64,000 nt of DNA. Source: Niveispirillum sp. SYP-B3756. GTDB taxonomy: Bacteria; Pseudomonadota; Alphaproteobacteria; Azospirillales; Azospirillaceae. A program made the position numbers and the translations under genes. Where the stretch lies: assembly GCF_009495745.1 (NCBI RefSeq), contig NZ_WIDQ01000013.1, forward strand, positions 1 to 64,000. Reading direction: 5' to 3'. Positions 61,913 to 64,000 of the stretch are shown one piece after another. Numbering within the stretch: position 1 is the stretch's first letter; each line of letters opens with the position of its first letter. A model generated the notes under the pieces. That model saw only the letters and a list, made by a program, of their open reading frames with translations, had not been told where the DNA came from and did not search any database.

Positions 61913-62817
61913 GGGACGACATGGCAAGAACACTCCTAAAGTCCGTCGAAGATTGTGGCGTCATGGAGTTGGATGAATTCGTCGATTATGCTGAAACCCA
62001 TATAGACAATCGTGACTATGACAGCATCTGCGAGGGAGCCAGGGTGCTGGGTGCCCTCGCCAACAACAGGAAATTCCTGGTCAACGCCTACAATGAAGAC
62101 CTGGTTCGGTATTCGCGCAGCGAATTGCTGGGCTCCTATACGCCGCAATCCATCCGGCTTTCGGCGACGGAGCGATTCATCATCCGTGCCAACATCTGGA
62201 TCCCGCTGTCCGGCGACGCCAAACGGCGGCCGCTGGAAGAATCACTTTACTCTTACCAGACGGCCCACGACCACAATTTCGATTTCTTGACGGTCGGCTA
62301 TCTTGGAAGCGGATATCGCACCCAGATTTACGAGTATGACAGGCAGGGGATCGAAGGCTATCCCGGAGAGGCGGTTGATCTCCGCTTCCTGGAGGATACG
62401 AAACTGCCGCATGGGAAAGTCATGGCTTTCGAAGCGGCCAGGGACATACATACTCAGCTACCGCCCGACGAAGTCTCGATTTCCATCAATCTCCTGCCGC
62501 TCAATCCAGAGAAGGCGGCGCGCCAGCAATTCTTCTTTGACATTGAGCGCCGATGCATAGAGAAGTTTGCCGACGATATCAATAACAAGAGGGTTAGTCT
62601 CGTCACAATGGCTGGACTGCTCCATGACGACAATACAATCGACATATTGACGGACATTGCAGGTCGTCATAGTTGTGCCCGTACCCGGGCAGCGGCCTAT
62701 GCCGCATTGATGGAGGCGTGTGGAGACGCCGACGGCCAGCTTGCCGACGCTATCGGTCGCGACCCCGACCAGCGGCTTGCCAGCAAGGTGGAAACTCAAC
62801 GGAAGGAATTTCAATGA
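61909..62817 (+). CDS. Unknown protein with jelly-roll-like middle and HEAT-like C-terminus (2)
   Basis: A 302-residue protein overlapping its neighbour by ATGA; ATG 61921 with GAGGGA upstream is an alternative start. The middle shows a cupin-like pattern with a possible metal-binding pair, HDHNFDFLTVGYLGSGYRTQ, followed by KLPHGKVMAFEAARDIHTQL and EVSISINLLP. The N-terminus (EFVDYAETHIDNRDYDSICE) and C-terminus (LTDIAGRHSCARTRAAAYAA) are helical, the latter HEAT-like. If it binds metal it could be an oxygenase acting on the peptides. It is translationally coupled to the ABC ATPase (ATGA). Confidence 0.65.
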   Translation: MRDDMARTLLKSVEDCGVMELDEFVDYAETHIDNRDYDSICEGARVLGALANNRKFLVNAYNEDLVRYSRSELLGSYTPQSIRLSATERFIIRANIWIPLSGDAKRRPLEESLYSYQTAHDHNFDFLTVGYLGSGYRTQIYEYDRQGIEGYPGEAVDLRFLEDTKLPHGKVMAFEAARDIHTQLPPDEVSISINLLPLNPEKAARQQFFFDIERRCIEKFADDINNKRVSLVTMAGLLHDDNTIDILTDIAGRHSCARTRAAAYAALMEACGDADGQLADAIGRDPDQRLASKVETQRKEFQ

Positions 62818-63719
62818 CCGTCGTAAATATGGGGACGCCGGCGCCGATCGAGTATGTCGTTCCCATGTCGGAACCCCCTGGGCTGGTCCGTGTCATAGCC
62901 ACTGAGGCCGACCGGCGTTCCGCGCCGGGCGGTCCGCGCATCGACCCCGTTTCCGTGCTGCCGGCCCTGCGCTTCCGCAATGTCAGCAAGACCTTCCGGG
63001 AGCATGGCAGGGTGATCCCCGCCCTGTCCGATGTCAGCATCGAGGTTGGACAAGGGGAGATTGTGGCGCTCATTGGCCCCAATGGCGCCGGCAAGACGAC
63101 GTTGATCAAGATTCTTTGCGGCCTGGTTCTGCCCGACCAGGGATCGGTCCTGCTCGATGGTTGCGACACGGGCACCACCCCCCTGGCGCGGCGGTCGCTC
63201 GGCGTCGTCATGGAGGGCGACAGGGATTTCTACGGCATGCTGTCGGTGGCGGAGAACCTGACCTATTTCGCCGGCCTGATGGGCGTGCCGGGTCGGGAGA
63301 TCGGCGGGCGCGTGGCGGCCGCGCTTGCGCGGTTCGGCTTGGTTGACCTGGCAGGCCGGCAGGGGCGCCGGCTGTCGCGGGGACAGAAGCAACGGCTTTC
63401 GCTGGCGCTCGGCATGTTGCACGACCCCCGCTATCTCATTCTGGATGAACCGACGCTGGGCCTGGATCCCCTGGCGCTGGAGGAACTGCTGGCCTTGATG
63501 AAAGACCTGCGCGGCGCCGGGGTCGGTATCCTGGTCGCCTCGCACGACCTCGCCGCGCTCGAGAAGGTAGCCGACCGGGCCATCATCCTCAGCGGTGGAA
63601 CCATACGGCACCAGACGCGCCTGGACGTACCGGAATTGAAGGCCGGGGGCCATGATGGCCTGCTGGACATGTTCAAGCGGCATGTGGGTATGCCGCAGGG
63701 GGAGGTGGGGCAATGGTGA
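62814..63719 (+). CDS. ABC transporter ATP-binding protein
   Basis: A 301-residue ABC ATPase. Walker A GPNGAGKTT, Q-loop region GVVMEGDRDFYGMLSV, signature LSRGQKQRLSLALGM, Walker B YLILDEPTLGLD and the switch histidine in VASHDLAALEKV are complete. About 45 residues precede the ABC fold (MTVVNMGTPAPIEYVVPMSE), longer than usual. The ATG at 62814 has AAGGAA upstream and overlaps the preceding stop. It pairs with the ABC-2 permease that follows, probably exporting the peptides or conferring self-immunity. Confidence 0.9.
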   Translation: MTVVNMGTPAPIEYVVPMSEPPGLVRVIATEADRRSAPGGPRIDPVSVLPALRFRNVSKTFREHGRVIPALSDVSIEVGQGEIVALIGPNGAGKTTLIKILCGLVLPDQGSVLLDGCDTGTTPLARRSLGVVMEGDRDFYGMLSVAENLTYFAGLMGVPGREIGGRVAAALARFGLVDLAGRQGRRLSRGQKQRLSLALGMLHDPRYLILDEPTLGLDPLALEELLALMKDLRGAGVGILVASHDLAALEKVADRAIILSGGTIRHQTRLDVPELKAGGHDGLLDMFKRHVGMPQGEVGQW

Positions 63720-64000
63720 GTGGCTTCCAGGCGGAACTTTATCGCGGGTTCCACATCGTCCGGCGCGAACCTCTGCAGTTCCTGGTGGGTACGGCGTTGC
63801 TCGTGGTGTTCTTCTTCGCCTATCGCGCCGGATTGCATTTCACGTCGAGCGATATGGAACCCCTGCGGTTCGTCCGGAGCGCCACCACCCTTTATGTGAT
63901 GTGGATCATTATTTCCAATGGCCTGACCTATGCCGCCGGAGAGATCGAGAAGGATGTCAATGCGGGCGTCATCGAGCGGATATTCATTTCCGGCCGCAGC
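63713..64000 (+). CDS. ABC-2 type permease (partial, continues beyond window)
   Basis: The N-terminal 96 residues of a membrane protein overlapping the ATPase gene. It starts MVSGFQAELYRGFHIVRREP, with a first membrane segment LQFLVGTALLVVFFFAYRAG and a second around LYVMWIIISNGLTYAAGEIE. The EKDVNAGVIERIFISG segment resembles the coupling loop of ABC-2/NatB-type permeases. It forms the transporter with the upstream ATPase. No C39 peptidase domain is seen in either part within the window. Confidence 0.8.
   Translation, partial: MVSGFQAELYRGFHIVRREPLQFLVGTALLVVFFFAYRAGLHFTSSDMEPLRFVRSATTLYVMWIIISNGLTYAAGEIEKDVNAGVIERIFISGRS

Overview
The window looks like chromosome of a high-GC alphaproteobacterium. 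The gene style (TonB receptor, flavin halogenase and glycosidase locus, MsrPQ, recA, mfd, glycine-riboswitch sdaA, GTTC-N7-GTTC-like SOS site) fits the Azospirillaceae/Rhodospirillales, perhaps close to Niveispirillum; this placement is inference from gene content only.

Layout. (1) 1-2289 is an insertion-sequence graveyard: the tail of an IS630-type transposase, a nearly intact IS1380-family element with a frameshifted transposase, a low-GC gene scrap cut at both ends by ISs, and the 3' part of an IS3-family element. (2) About 2290-28388 is a Mu-like transposable prophage. Its early module has repressor, Ner-like protein, ParB-like protein, MuA transposase, MuB ATPase, GemA, a lipoprotein moron and a Mor activator. 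Lysis genes and a siphovirus-type tail module follow: tail terminator, tail tube, frameshifted chaperone pair, 2,524-residue tape measure, tail-tip proteins and fibre. No terminase, portal, protease or capsid gene is present; the place where the head module should be holds only a REP-like repeat and a terminator. The tail intergenic gaps carry REP-like palindromes and a three-copy structured repeat with compensatory stem changes. The other piece of the IS3 element lies just beyond the right end.

(3) 28499-34893 has two winged-helix/P-loop ATPase regulators around an alpha/beta hydrolase, and an orphan peptide-binding protein. (4) 34918-44496 is a LacI-controlled carbohydrate locus: LacI repressor, TonB-dependent receptor, flavin tryptophan halogenase, GH3 and GH30 glycosidases, with a LacI-type palindromic operator in front of the receptor gene. 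(5) 44683-59115 is mostly core chromosome: AraC regulator, DUF2189 membrane protein, HSL-type esterase, msrPQ, sdaA with a tandem glycine riboswitch, recA, a TPR/GT9 glycosyltransferase, a PAS-only protein and mfd.

(6) 59213-60290 is a second graveyard (broken integrase, large palindrome, IS481 fragment). It abuts an AT-rich putative peptide (RiPP or bacteriocin-like) cluster at 60290-64000: three related 37-44 residue peptides, each with its own ribosome-binding site, a terminator-like hairpin, two related jelly-roll-plus-HEAT-like proteins of unknown function, an ABC ATPase and an ABC-2 permease that runs off the window. The peptide cluster, the head-less Mu-like element and the structured repeat are the most novel items.
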